From Nemertoderma westbladi (lineage: Eukaryota; Xenacoelomorpha; Nemertodermatida; Nemertodermatidae), in assembly GCA_032718475.1 (NCBI GenBank), contig JAUCBJ010003741.1, positions 16,902 through 80,901 on the forward strand: a DNA stretch of 64,000 nt, read 5' to 3'. Below the pieces are notes generated by a model, which saw nothing but the letters and a program-made list of their open reading frames with translations, ran no database searches and was not told where the DNA came from. The position numbers were made by a program, and so were the translations under genes. Below, piece after piece: positions 1 through 13,464 of the stretch (the first letter of the stretch is position 1; each line of letters starts with the position of its first letter).

Positions 1-3000
1 CAGACGGAATACCTTGATTGTGCACCGAACACACCCATCTTGTACGTTCAGACAGAAGAATACGTCGATTGTGCACCGAACACACCCATTCCTCTATGTT
101 CAGACGGAATACCTTGATTTGGCACCGAACACACCCATCTTGTATGTTCAGACAGAAGAATACCTCGATTGTGCACCGAACACACCCATTCCTGTATGTT
201 CAGACGGAATACCTTTATTGTGCACCGAACACACACATCCTGTATGTTCAGACGGAATACCTTGATTGTGCACCGAACACACCCATTCCTGTATGTTCAG
301 ACGGAATACCTTGATGATCGTGCACCGAACACACCCATCCTGTATGATCAGACGGAATACCTTGATTGTGCACCGAACACACCCATCCTGTATGTTCAGA
401 CGGAATACCTTGATTGTGCACCGAACACACCCATCTTGTATATTCAGACAGAAAAACACCTCGATTGTGCACCGAACACACCCATTCCTGTATGTTCAGA
501 CGGAATACCTTGATTGTGCACCGAACACACCCATCTTGTATGTTCACACAGAACACCTTGATTGTGCACCGAACACACCCATTCCTGTATGTTCAGACAG
601 AACACTTTGATTGTGCACCGAACATATCCATCTTGTATGTTCAGACAGAAGAACACCTCGATTGTGCACCGAACACACCCATTCCTGTATGTTCAGACAG
701 AACACTTTGATTGTGCACCGAACATATCCATCTTGTATGTTCAGACAGAAGAACACCTCGATTGTGCACCGAACACACCCATCTTGTATGTTCACACAGA
801 ACACCTTGATTGTGCACCGAACACACCCATTCCTGTATGTTCAGACAGAACACTTTGATTGTGCACCGAACATATCCATCTTGTATGTTCAGACAGAAGA
901 ACACCTCGATTGTGCACCGAACACACCCATTCCTGTATGTTCAGACGGAATACCTTGATTGTGCACCGAACACACCCATTACTGTATGTTCAGACGGAAT
1001 TCCTTGATTGTGCACCGAACATATCCATCTTGTATGTTCAGACGGAATACCTTGATTGTGTACCGAACACACCCATCCTGTATGTTCAGACGGAATACCT
1101 TGATGATTGTGCACCGAACACATCCATCCTGTATGTTCAGACGGAATACCTTGATTGTGCACCGAACACACCCATCTTTTATGTTCAGACAGAAGAATAC
1201 CTCGATTGTGCACCGAACACACCCATTCCTGTATGTTCAGACGGAATACCTTGATTGTGCACCGAACACACCCATCCTGTATGTTCAGACGGAATACCTT
1301 GATTGTGCACCGAACACACCCATCTTGTATGTTCAGACAGAAGAATACCTCGATTGTGCACCGAACACACCCATTCCTGAATGTTCAGACGGAATACCTT
1401 GATTGTGCACCGAACACATCCATCCTGTATGTTCAGACGGAATACCTTAATGATTGTGCACCGAACACACCCATTCCTGTATGTTCAGACGGAATACCTT
1501 GATGATCGTGCACCGAACACACCCATCCAGTATGTTCAGACGGAATACCTTGATTGTGCACCGAACACACCCATCTTGTATGTTCAGACAGAAGAATACC
1601 TCGATTGTGCACCGAACACACCCATTCCTGTATGTTCAGACGGAATACCTTGATTGTGCACCGAACACATCCATCCTGTATGTTCAGACAGAACACTTTG
1701 ATTGTGCACCGAACATACCCATTTTGTATGTTCAGACATAAGAACACCTCGATTGTGCACCGAACACACCCATTCCTGTATGTTCAGACGGAATTCCTTG
1801 ATTGTGCACCGAACACACCCATCTTGTATGTTCAGACAGAAGAATACCTTGATATTGTGCACCGAACACATCCATCCTGTATGTTCAGACGGAATACCTT
1901 GATGATTGTGCACCGAACACACCCATTCCTGTATGTTCAGACGGAATACCTTGATGATTGTGCACCGAACACATCCATCCTGTATGTTCAGACGGAATAC
2001 CTTGATGATTGTGCACCGAACACACCCATCCTGTATGTTCAGACGGAATACCTTGATGATTGTGCACCGAACACACCCATTCCTGTATGTTCAGACGGAA
2101 TACCTTGATTGTGCACCGTACACACCCATCCTGTATGTTCAGACGGAATACCTTGATGATTGTGCACCGAAAACACCCATCCTGTATGTTCAGACGGAAT
2201 ACCTTGATTGTGCACCGTACACACCCATCCTGTATGTTCAGACGGAATACCTTGATGATCGTGCACCGAACACACCCATCCTGTATGTTCAGACGGAATA
2301 CCTTGATTGTGCACCGAACACACCCATCTTGTACGTTCAGACAGAAGAATACCTCGATTGTGCACCGAACACACCCATTCCTCTATGTTCAGACGGAATA
2401 CCTTGATTTGGCACCGAACACACCCATCTTGTATGTTCAGACAGAAGAATACCTCGATTGTGCACCGAACACACCCATTCCTGTATGTTCAGACGGAATA
2501 CCTTGATTGTGCACCGAACACACACATCCTGTATGTTCAGACGGAATACCTTGATTGTGCACCGAACACACCCATTCCTGTATGTTCAGACGGAATACCT
2601 TGATGATCGTGCACCGAACACACCCATCCTGTATGTTCAGACGGAATACCTTGATTGTGCACCGAACACACCCATCTTGTATGTTCAGACAGAAGAATAC
2701 CTCGATTGTGCACCGAACACACCCATTCCTGTATGTTCAGACAGAACACTTTATTTTGCACCGAACACACCCATCCTGTATGATCAGACGGAATACCTTG
2801 ATTGTGCACCGAACACACCCATCCTGTATGTTCAGACGGAATACCTTGATTGTGCACCGAACACACCCATCTTGTATATTCAGACAGAAAAACACCTCGA
2901 TTGTGCACCGAACACACCCATTCCTGTATGTTCAGACGGAATACCTTGATTGTGCACCGAAAACACCCATCTTGTATGTTCACACAGAACACCTTGATTG

Positions 3001-6000
3001 TGCACCGAACACACCCATTCCTGTATGTTCAGACAGAACACTTTGATTGTGCACCGAACATATCCATCTTGTATGTTCAGACAGAAGAACACCTCGATTG
3101 TGCACCGAACACACCCATTCCTGTATGTTCAGACGGAATACCTTGATGATTGTGCACCGAACACACCCATCCTGTATGTTCAGACGGAATACCTTGATTG
3201 TGCACCGAACACATCCATCCTGTATGTTCAGACAGAAGAATTCCTCGATTGTGCACCGAACACACCCATTCCTGTATGTTCAGACGGAATACCTTGATTG
3301 TGCACCGAACACACCCATCCTGTATGTTCAGACGGAATACCTTGATTGTGCACCGTACACACCCATCCTGTATGTTCAGACGGAATACCTTGATTGTGCA
3401 CCGAACACACCCATCCTGTATGTTCAGACGGAATACCTTGATGATCGTGCACCGAACACACCCATCCTGTATGTTCAGACGGAATACCTTGATTGTGCAC
3501 CGAACACACCCATCTTGTATGTTCAGACAGAAGAATACCTCGATTGTGCACCGAACACACCCATTCCTGAATTTTCAGACGGAATACCTTGATTGTGCAC
3601 CGAACACATCCATCCTGTATGTTCAGACGGAATACCTTGATGATTGTGCACCGAACACACCCATTCCTGTATGTTCAGACGGAATACCTTGATTGTGCAC
3701 CGTACACACCCATCCTGTATGTTCAGACGGAATACCTTGATGATTGTGCACCGAAAACACCCATCCTGTATGTTCAGACGGAATACCTTGATTGTGCACC
3801 GTACACACCCATCCTGTATGTTCAGACGGAATACCTTGATGATGGTGCACCGAACACACCCATCCTGTATGTTCAGACGGAATACCTTGATTGTGCACCG
3901 AACACACCCATCTTGTACGTTCAGACAGAAGAATACCTCGATTGTGCACCGAACACACCCATTCCTCTATGTTCAGACGGAATACCTTGATTTGGCACCG
4001 AACACACCCATCTTGTATGTTCAGACAGAAGAATACCTCGATTGTGCACCGAACACACCCATTCCTGTATGTTCAGACGGAATACCTTGATTGTGCACCG
4101 AACACACACATAATGTATGTTCAGACGGAATACCTTGATTGTGCACCGAACACACCCATCTTGTATGTTCAGACAGAACACCTTGATTGTGCACCGAACA
4201 CACCCATTCCTGTATGTTCAGACAGAACACTTTGATTGTGCACCGAACATATCCATCTTGTATGTTCAGACAGAAGAACACCTCGATTGTGCACCGAACA
4301 CACCCATTCCTGTATGTTCAGACGGAATTCCTTGATTGTGCACCGAACATATCCATCTTGTATGTTCAGACGGAATAGCTTGATTGTGTACCGAACACAC
4401 CCATCCTGTATGTTCAGACGGAATACCTTGATGATTGTGCACCGAACACATCCATCCTGTATGTTCAGACGGAATACCTTGATTGTGCACCATACACACC
4501 CATCCTGTATGTTCAGACGGAATACCTTGATTGTGCACCGAACACACCCATCCTGTATGTTCAGACGGAATACCTTGATTGTGCACCGAACACACCCATT
4601 CCTGAATGTTCAGACGGAATACCTTGATTGTGCACCGAACACATCCATCCTGTATGTTCAGACGGAATACCTTAATGATTGTGCACCGAACACACCCATT
4701 CCTGTATGTTCAGACGGAATACCTTGATGATCGTGCACCGAACACACCCATCCTGTATGTTCAGACGGAATACCTTGATTGTGCACCGAACACACCCATC
4801 TTATATGTTCAGACAGAAGAATACCTCGATTGTGCACCGAACACACCCATTCCTGTATGTTCAGACGGAATACCTTGATTGTGCACCGAACACATCCATC
4901 CTGTATGTTCAGACAGAAGAATACCTTGATGATTGTGCACCGAACACATCCATCCTGTATGTTCAGACGGAATACCTTGATGATTGTGCACCGAACACAC
5001 CCATTCCTGTATGTTCAGACGGAATACCTTGATGATTGTGCACCGAACACATCCATCCTGTATGTTCAGACGGAATACCTTGATGATTGTGCACCGAACA
5101 CACCCATCCTGTATGTGCAGACGGAATACCTTGATGATTGTGCACCGAACACACCCATTCCTGTATGTTCAGACGGAATACCTTGATTGTGCACCGTACA
5201 CACCCATCCTGTATGTTCAGACGGAATACCTTGATGATTGTGCACCGAAAACACCCATCCTGTATGTTCAGACGGAATACCTTGATTGTGCACCGTACAC
5301 ACCCATCCTGTATGTTCAGACGGAATACCTTGATGATCGTGCACCGAACACACCCATCCTGTATGTTCAGACGGAATACCTTGATTGTGCACCGAACACA
5401 CCCATCTTGTACGTTCAGACAGAAGAATACCTCGATTGTGCACCGAACACACCCATTCCTCTATGTTCAGACGGAATACCTTGATTTGGCACCGAACACA
5501 CCCATCTTGTATGTTCAGACAGAAGAATACCTCGATTGTGCACCGAACACACCCATTCCTGTATGTTCAGACGGAATACCTTGATTGTGCACCGAACACA
5601 CACATCCTGTATGTTCAGACGGAATACCTTGATTGTGCACCGAACACACCCATTCCTGTATGTTCAGACGGAATACCTTGATGATCGTGCACCGAACACA
5701 CCCATCCTGTATGTTCAGACGGAATACCTTGATTGTGCACCGAACACACCCATCTTGTATGTTCAGACAGAAGAATACCTCGATTGTGCACCGAACACAC
5801 CCATTCCTGTATGTTCAGACAGAACACTTTGATTTTGCACCGAACACACCCATCCTGTATGATCAGACGGAATACCTTGATTGTGCACCGAACACACCCA
5901 TCCTGTATGTTCAGACGGAATACCTTGCTTGTGCACCGAACACACCCATCTTGTATATTCAGACAGAAAAACACCTCGATTGTGCACCGAACACACCCAT

Positions 6001-8805
6001 TCCTGTATGTTTAGACGGAATACCTTGATTGTGCACCGAACACACCCATCTTGTATGTTCACACAGAACACCTTGATTGTGCACCGAACACACCCATTCC
6101 TGTATGTTCAGACAGAACACTTTGATTGTGCACCGAACATATCCATCTTGTATGTTCAGACAGAAGAACACCTCGATTGTGCACCGAACACACCCATTAC
6201 TGTATGTTCAGACGGAATTCCTTGATTGTGCACCGAACATATCCATCTTGTATGTTCAGACGGAATACCTTGATTGTGTACCGAACACACCCATCCTGTA
6301 TGTTCAGACGGAATACCTTGATGATTGTGCACCGAACACATCCATCCTGTATGTTCAGACGGAATACCTTGATTGTGCACCGAACACACCCATCTTTTAT
6401 GTTCAGACAGAAGAATACCTCGATTGTGCACCGAACACACCCATTCCTGTATGTTCAGACGGAATACCTTGATTGTGCACCGAACACACCCATCCTGTAT
6501 GTTCAGACGGAATACCTTGATTGTGCACCGAACACACCAATCTTGTATGTTCAGACAGAAGAATACCTCGATTGTGCACCGAACACACCCATTCCTGAAT
6601 GTTCAGACGGAATACCTTGATTGTGCACCGAACACATCCATCCTGTATGTTCAGACGGAATACCTTGATGATTGTGCACCGAACACACCCATTCCTGTAT
6701 GTTCAGACGGAATACCTTGATTGTGTACCGAACACACCCATCCTGTATGTTCAGACGGAATACCTTGATGATTGTGCACCGAACACATCCATCCTGTATG
6801 TTCAGACGGAATACCTTGATTGTGCACCATACACACCCATCCTGTATGTTCAGACGGAATACCTTGATTGTGCACCGAACACACCCATCTTGTATGTTCA
6901 GACAGAAGAATACCTCGATTGTGCACCGAACACACCCATTCCTGTATGTTCAGACAGAACACTTTGATTTTGCACCGAACACACCCATCCTGTATGATCA
7001 GACGGAATACCTTGATTGTGCACCGAACACACCCATCCTGTATGTTCAGACGGAATACCTTGATTGTGCACCGAACACACCCATCTTGTATGTTCAGACA
7101 GAAAAACACCTCGATTGTGCACCGAACACACCCATTCCTGTATGTTCAGACGGAATACCTTGATTGTGCACCGAACACACCCATCTTGTATGTTCACACA
7201 GAACACCTTGATTGTGCACCGAACACACCCATTCCTGTATGTTCAGACAGAACACTTTGATTGTGCACCGAACATATCCATCTTGTATGTTCAGACAGAA
7301 GAACACCTCGATTGTGCACCGAACACACCCATTCCTGTATGTTCAGACGGAATTCCTTGATTGTGCACCGAACATATCCATCTTGTATGTTCAGACGGAA
7401 TACCTTGATTGTGTACCGAACACACCCATCCTGTATGTTCAGACGGAATAACTTGATGATTGTGCACCGAACACATCCATCCTGTATGTTCAGACGGAAT
7501 ACCTTGATTGTGCACCGAACACACCCATCTTTTATGTTCAGACATAAGAATACCTCGATTGTGCACCGAACACACCCATTCCTGTATGTTCAGACGGAAT
7601 ACCTTGATTGTGCACCGAACACACCCATCCTGTATGTTCAGACGGAATACCTTGATTGTGCACCGAACACACCCATCTTTTATGTTCAGACAGAAGAATA
7701 CCTCGATTGTGCACCGAACACACCCATTCCTGTATGTTCAGACGGAATACCTTGGATTGTGCACCGAACACACCCATCCTGTATGTTCAGACGGAATACC
7801 TTGATTGTGCACCGAACACACCCATCCTGTATGTTCAGACGGAATACCTTGATGATCGTGCACCGAACACACCCATCCTGTATGTTCAGACGGAATACCT
7901 TGATGATCGTGCACCGAACACACCCATCCTGTATGTTCAGACGGAATACCTTGATTGTGCACCGAACACATCCATCCTGTATGTTCAGACGGAATACCTT
8001 GATTGTGCACCGAACACACCCATCCTGTATGTTCAGACGGAATACCTTGATTGTGCACAGAACACACCCATCTTGTATGTTCAGACAGAACACCTTGATT
8101 GTGCACCGAACACACCCATCTTGTATGTTCAGACAGAACACCTTGATTGTGCACCGAACACACCCATCCTGTATGTTCAGACGGAATACCTTGATTGTGC
8201 ACCGAACACACCCTTGATTGTGCACCGAACACACCCATTCCTGTATGTTCAGACAGAACACTTTGATTGTGCACCGAACACACCCATCCTGTATGTTCAG
8301 ACGGAATACCTTGATGATTGTGCACCGAACACACCCATTCCTGTATGTTCAGACGGAATACCTTGATTGTGCACCGTACTCACCCATCCTGTATGTTCAG
8401 ACGGAATACCTTGATGATTGTGCACCGAACACACCCACCCTGTATGTTCAGACGGAATACCTTGATTGTGCACCGTACACACCCATCCTGTATGTTCAGA
8501 CGGAATACCTTGATGATCGTGCACCGAACACACCCATCCTGTATGTTCAGACGGAATACCTTGATTGTGCACCGTACACACCCATCCTGTATGTTCAGAC
8601 GGAATACCTTGATTGTGCACCGAACACACCCATCTTGTATGTTCAGACAGAAGAATACCTCGATTGTGCACCGAACACACCCATTCCTGTATGTTCAGAC
8701 GGAATACCTTGATTGTGCACCGAACACACCCATCTTGTATGTTCAGACAGAAGAATACCTCGATTGTGCACCGAACACACCCATTCCTGTATGTTCAGAC
8801 GGAAT
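1..8805. repeat. 48-bp satellite array (satellite A)
   Basis: Continuous head-to-tail array that already runs at the left edge of the window. Plain units are 48 bp apart (GTATG words at 7931, 7979, 8027). Core words are GTATGTTCAGACGGAATACC, TTGATTGTGCACCG and AACACACCCATCC. Most length variants add 3 bp (CAGACAGAAGAA for CAGACGGAA, TTGATGATTG for TTGATTG); one class adds 1 bp (CCCATTCCTG). Rare markers recur as blocks: the TTTGGCACCG variant appears at 118, 2407, 3991 and 5485, each time next to the GTACGTTCAG variant, so larger segments were duplicated. Open frames inside it (up to about 320 codons, both strands) are repeat translations with no signal or domain; I see no gene. Confidence 0.97.
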
Positions 8806-9131
8806 GAACCAATGAAATCAGCACATTCTAAAACCTCAGTAGTCAAACTGTATGGCCAATTTACCACGTTTGAAAAAAGTGCTACTTCCACTTTTGGTGC
8901 TCTTTTAGTATTGATAAAAAAAATGAAAATTTTGCTTCTAATCTTACTAATACTTACGTATTAATTACTAATAATGAATTCAACAAACCAAAAAAGAATA
9001 GTATGGTTTCATGGTTATACCAAAGTCTTTGTAGGGTGATGTATTTTGTGTAATTTTATCAATTCCGAAAGGTTCCGAAATGGTATGGGTGCCAGGAACT
9101 CCTCATATCCTCATATCTATAGTAGTTCATG
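8806..9131. other. Unique AT-rich spacer between satellites A and B
   Basis: About 325 bp of single-copy AT-rich sequence. No open frame, splice signal or RNA gene could be supported. It ends in a short GTA/TAG run (about 9132-9145) that directly precedes satellite B. Confidence 0.7.
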
Positions 9132-9146
9132 GTAGTAGTAGTAGTA

Positions 9147-10655
9147 TGTTCAGACAGAAGAACACCTTGATTCTGCACAGAACACACCCATCCTCTATGT
9201 TCAGACAGAAGAACACCTTGATTCTGCACAGAACACACCCATCCTCTATGTTCAGACAGAAGAACACCTTGATTCTGCACAGAACACACCCATCCTCTAT
9301 GTTCAGACAGAAGAACACCTTGATTCTGCACAGAACACACCCATCCTCTATGTTCAGACAGAAGAACACCTTGATTCTGCACAGAACACACCCATCCTCT
9401 ATGTTCAGACAGAAGAACACCTTGATTCTGCACAGAACACACCCATCCTCTATGTTCAGACAGAAGAACACCTTGATTCTGCACAGAACACACCCATCCT
9501 CTATGTTCAGACAGAAGAACACCTTGATTCTGCACAGAACACACCCATCCTCTATGTTCAGACAGAAGAACACCTTGATTCTGCGCAGAACACACCCATC
9601 CTCTATGTTCAGACAGAAGAACACCTTGATTCTGCACAGAACACACCCATCATCTATGTTCAGACAGAAGAACACCTTGATTCTGCACAGAACACACCCA
9701 TCCTCTATGTTCAGACAGAAGAACACCTTGATTCTGCACAGAACACACCCATCATCTATGTTCAGACAGAAGAACACCTTGATTATGCACAGAACACACC
9801 CATCCTCTATTTTCAGACAGAAGAACACCTTGATTCTGCACAGAACACGCCCATCCTCTATGTTCAGACAGAAGAACACCTTGATTCTGCACAGAACACA
9901 CCCATCATCTATGTTCAGACAGAAGAACACCTTGATTCTGCACAGAACACACCCATCCTCTATGTTCAGACAGAAGAACACCTTGATTCTGCACAGAACA
10001 CACCCATCCTCTATGTTCAGACAGAAGAACACCTTGATTCTGCACAGAACACACCCATCCTCTATGTTCAGACAGAAGAACACCTTGATTCTGCACAGAA
10101 CACACCCATCCTCTATGTTCAGACAGAAGAACACCTTGATTCTGCACAGAACACACCCATCCTCTATGTTCAGACAGAAGAACACCTTGATTCTGCGCAG
10201 AACACACCCATCCTCTATGTTCAGACAGAAGAACACCTTGATTCTGCACAGAACACACCCATCATCTATGTTCAGACAGAAGAACACCTTGATTCTGCAC
10301 AGAACACACCCATCCTCTATGTTCAGACAGAAGAACACCTTGATTCTGCACAGAACACACCCATCATCTATGTTCAGACAGAAGAACACCTTGATTATGC
10401 ACAGAACACACCCATCCTCTATTTTCAGACAGAAGAACACCTTGATTCTGCACAGAACACGCCCATCCTCTATGTTCAGACAGAAGAACACCTTGATTCT
10501 GCACAGAACACACCCATCATCTATGTTCAGACAGAAGAACACCTTGATTCTGCACAGAACACACCCATCCTCTATGTTCAGACAGAAGAACACCTTGATT
10601 CTGCACAGAACACACCCATCCTCTATGTTCAGACAGAACACCTTGATTGTGCATT
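9147..10655. repeat. 51-bp satellite array (satellite B), related to A
   Basis: About 30 near-identical units of 51 bp built on TTCAGACAGAAGAACACC, TTGATTCTGCACAG and AACACACCCATCC. The unit is clearly homologous to satellite A, differing by the fixed GAAGAA form and CTGCACAG for GTGCACCG. Marker variants repeat 612 bp apart (GCGCAG at about 9583 and 10195; TATTTTCAG and ACACGCCC variants likewise), which is a 12-unit higher-order repeat. Because 51 is a multiple of 3 the array is open on both strands for over 500 codons; I treat these as artefacts. The last unit reverts to the shorter satellite-A-like form (CAGACAGAACACC) before degenerating near 10650. Confidence 0.96.
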
Positions 10656-12127
10656 GTTGATGTTCAGGAACATAAACATCCCGATCCTGCAAAACACATA
10701 CCCACATCCATTCGTGTTTTTTAAATTAGATTATTATTTATTTTACTTCAATTGATCAAGCACATATACAATTATGATTATATGTCATTATTATTAATTT
10801 TAAAATAAAGCATTTTAGATAATTTTAGTAAATTTTTTTTGAGTTCTGTTTTTTTCTGTATATTCAGAAGGACCAAATAACACCTCGATTGTATTGTGCA
10901 CCACACACACCCATCCTATGTGTTCAGAATGAAAAAACATCTTGGGACACGTTATTTATTTAATTAGTGCATTCAAAAATGAACTATGATAGTGCAATGC
11001 ATTTTGGCGGTACTGTGTCAATTATAGTGTTGTAAGTGTAGTACCGGTAGTGTAACATCTTTTGAAGTAGACAAAAATGGCTTTCCTAGACACAACTATT
11101 ATGGTTGTTATGTTATATTTTACGACTATATATAAATGTTAATGATATATTTATTCCGCCACTGTTATTTTTTATAAGTCCAGAGCCCGAAACTGGGAAA
11201 GCGAACATATTTGGTCATTGATCAATCGAAAATGACATCAGTGACTGCATAAAGTCTGTATATCGATGTATTAGCGCAACAAAACTTATCTGAATAATTA
11301 TTACACAGACCAATCGATCATAAACCAGCGAAATAAGGAAATATGTTAACTGTCAACACAATTATTTGGATGTAAGATATCAAATCGAGTTTACAAACAA
11401 CAACTCAAAGATAGGCATTTCAGACAAAAGTGCTCCATATCTATTGGTAAATAGTTTGGTGTATAACAGTTAGTGGTTCCTTTTTGAATTCACCATTGTT
11501 TAAATAATAGTTCTGTATTTACACGAAATTATTTCGCAACAATTGGTCTGACATGCTGCTTTCCTACTATTTAAATACACTTTATCCTAATCCATTGTTA
11601 AAGTTTATAATAAAAAATGAAATTCTACAAAATGCTTATCTTACCATCAATAAATGTAAACACATGGGTTTATCTGTTCAATGATCCCTTTGTATGATAA
11701 TTGTTTGCGTTTCAGTGTATACTGGAATATACACTAAATATAAGTCGCTTTATTTCGTTTTGTAGTAATATGTATATATGTCGTTATGTAGTTAATATTA
11801 TTATAGTTATGTTGATTTTACTAGGAAAATTTATGTTGAGTTTGTATAAAGCGGTCTCTATTGTACAGACCCACGATAATATAACTCTACTACTTATAAT
11901 CCGCTGTCATATCACATTTAAAGTTGTATTGCCAACCGACTCTAGATCGTAATTAATTATTTACTTCTTGTTTAAGTTTTACTTTATCCGACGCATCAGT
12001 CTGATAGTGGTGTAAATTGACTGCGAGTCAAATAAAGTTTCGTTTAATTAATATTTTGGTGCTATTAACATTATAAACGTTATTTTATTTAAATAGATTG
12101 CGCGACGAAAATTTGTATTAAAAAGAT
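10656..12127. other. Unique AT-rich intergenic sequence
   Basis: About 1.5 kb of AT-rich single-copy DNA. I found no convincing coding exon, RNA gene or transposon. The longest open frame (about 80 codons near 11.7-11.95 kb) begins with TTG and has the composition of AT-rich noncoding DNA. The only recognisable item is the isolated satellite monomer listed separately. Confidence 0.65.
10857..10930 (+). repeat. Isolated diverged monomer of satellite A/B
   Basis: A single relic unit with the same word order as satellites A and B: TATTCAGAAGG, then ACACCTCGATTG, then TTGTGCACC, then ACACACCCATCC, then TGTTCAG. It carries small insertions relative to the arrays and sits in unique DNA about 200 bp beyond satellite B. 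Confidence 0.8.
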
Positions 12128-12135
12128 ATGATATG

Positions 12136-13010
12136 TTTTAACCAGAAGCGAATCCGACGCCCTTCTGGGCAACTCCGTTATCTCGCTTTCTTTAACCAGA
12201 AGCGAATCCGACGCCCTTCTGGGCAACTCCGTTATCTCGCTTTCTTTAACCAGAAGCGAATCCGACGCCCTTCTGGGCAACTCCGTTATCTCGCTTTCTT
12301 TAACCAGAAGCGAATCCGACGCCCTTCTGGGCAACTCCGTTATCTCGCTTTCTTTAACCAGAAGCGAATCCGACGCCCTTCTGGGCAAATCCGTTATCTC
12401 GCTTTCTTTAACCAGAAGCGAATCCGACGCCATTCTGGGCAACTCCGTTATCTCGCTTTCTTTAACCAGAAGCGAATCCGACGCCCTTTTGGGCAACTCC
12501 GTTATCTCGCTTTCTTTAACCAGAAGCGAATCCGACGCCCTTCTGGGCAACTCCGTTATCTCGCTTTCTTTAACCAGAAGCGAATCCGACGCCCTTCTGG
12601 GCAACTCCGTTATCTCGCTTTCTTTAACCAGAAGCGAATCCGACGCCCTTCTGGGCAACTCCGTTATCTCGCTTTCTTTAACCAGAAGCGAATCCGACGC
12701 CCTTCTGGGCAACTCCGTTATCTCGCTTTCTTTAACCAGAAGCGAATCCGACGCCCTTCTGGGCAAATCCGTTATCTCGCTTTCTTTAACCAGAAGCGAA
12801 TCCGACGCCATTCTGGGCAACTCCGTTATCTCGCTTTCTTTAACCAGAAGCGAATCCGACGCCCTTCTGGGCAACTCCGTTATCTCGCTTTCTTTAACCA
12901 GAAGCGAATCCGACGCCCTTCTGGGCAACTCCGTTATCTCGCTTTCTTTAACCAGAAGCGAATCCGACGCCCTTCTGGGCAACTCCGTTACCTCACTTTC
13001 TTTATCTTTT
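12136..13010. repeat. 54-bp satellite array (satellite D)
   Basis: Sixteen or so units of 54 bp (ACCAGAAGCG at 12141, 12195 and so on). Each unit holds a perfect 7-bp inverted repeat, CCAGAAG and CTTCTGG, separated by 13 bp, so each unit can form a hairpin. The CAAATCC and GCCATTCTGG variants both recur 378 bp apart (for example GGGCAAAT at 12383 and 12761), giving a 7-unit higher-order repeat. The unit is 18 codons, so minus- and plus-strand frames stay open (about 300 codons). No signal peptide, unique flank or other domain supports a protein. Confidence 0.96.
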
Positions 13011-13455
13011 TCACTTATTTGTTATGCATTAAAATGAAAGATTATCTAAAAGTTAGAACAGACAAAAAACTGCATACCGGTAGTGAAAAATAATAGTTTG
13101 TTGACTAGATAGACCTTTGTTGTAAGACGTTAAATATGTTAGTGCTGAGTAAAATTTAAGTTTTGAGAAGCGAAAGCCCAGTTTTGACGTTAGAGTTTTT
13201 TCGTAAACATTGTTTTATATATATTGTTTTAAATAAAATATATATTTTTCCTGTTTTTCAAGTATTTCTAAACATTTTCACTTTTGTTAAACGTTTATAG
13301 AACTTTTAGTACTTATATTTTCGTTATTTTTGCTTCTATTGCATTCGTATTGCGAAGAGCGAAACCGCGGCCGTTATTTACTATTACTATTACGTAGTAC
13401 TTACATCACCCTTGACGTGGTTAACAGTCATTAAACGATCTCCACTGCATCTGAG
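13011..13455. other. Unique AT-rich spacer
   Basis: About 445 bp between satellites D and E. It is AT-rich with poly-T tracts. I see no coding or RNA signal. Confidence 0.6.
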
Positions 13456-13464
13456 GCGGGACAT

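Noticed and set aside
9132-9146. TAG run before satellite B as the tail of an RTE element
   Set aside because: The sequence before it does not match the RTE 3' UTR (no TGCAGCTGCA or CCGATCCT).
1-10655. CRISPR-like array
   Set aside because: Units are head-to-tail with no unique spacers, and the context is eukaryotic.
1-10660. Many open frames of 60-530 codons on both strands in satellites A and B, suggesting repetitive secreted proteins
   Set aside because: They follow from 48/51-bp periods, overlap on opposite strands, begin with arbitrary codons (often TTG) and have no unique domain or signal peptide.
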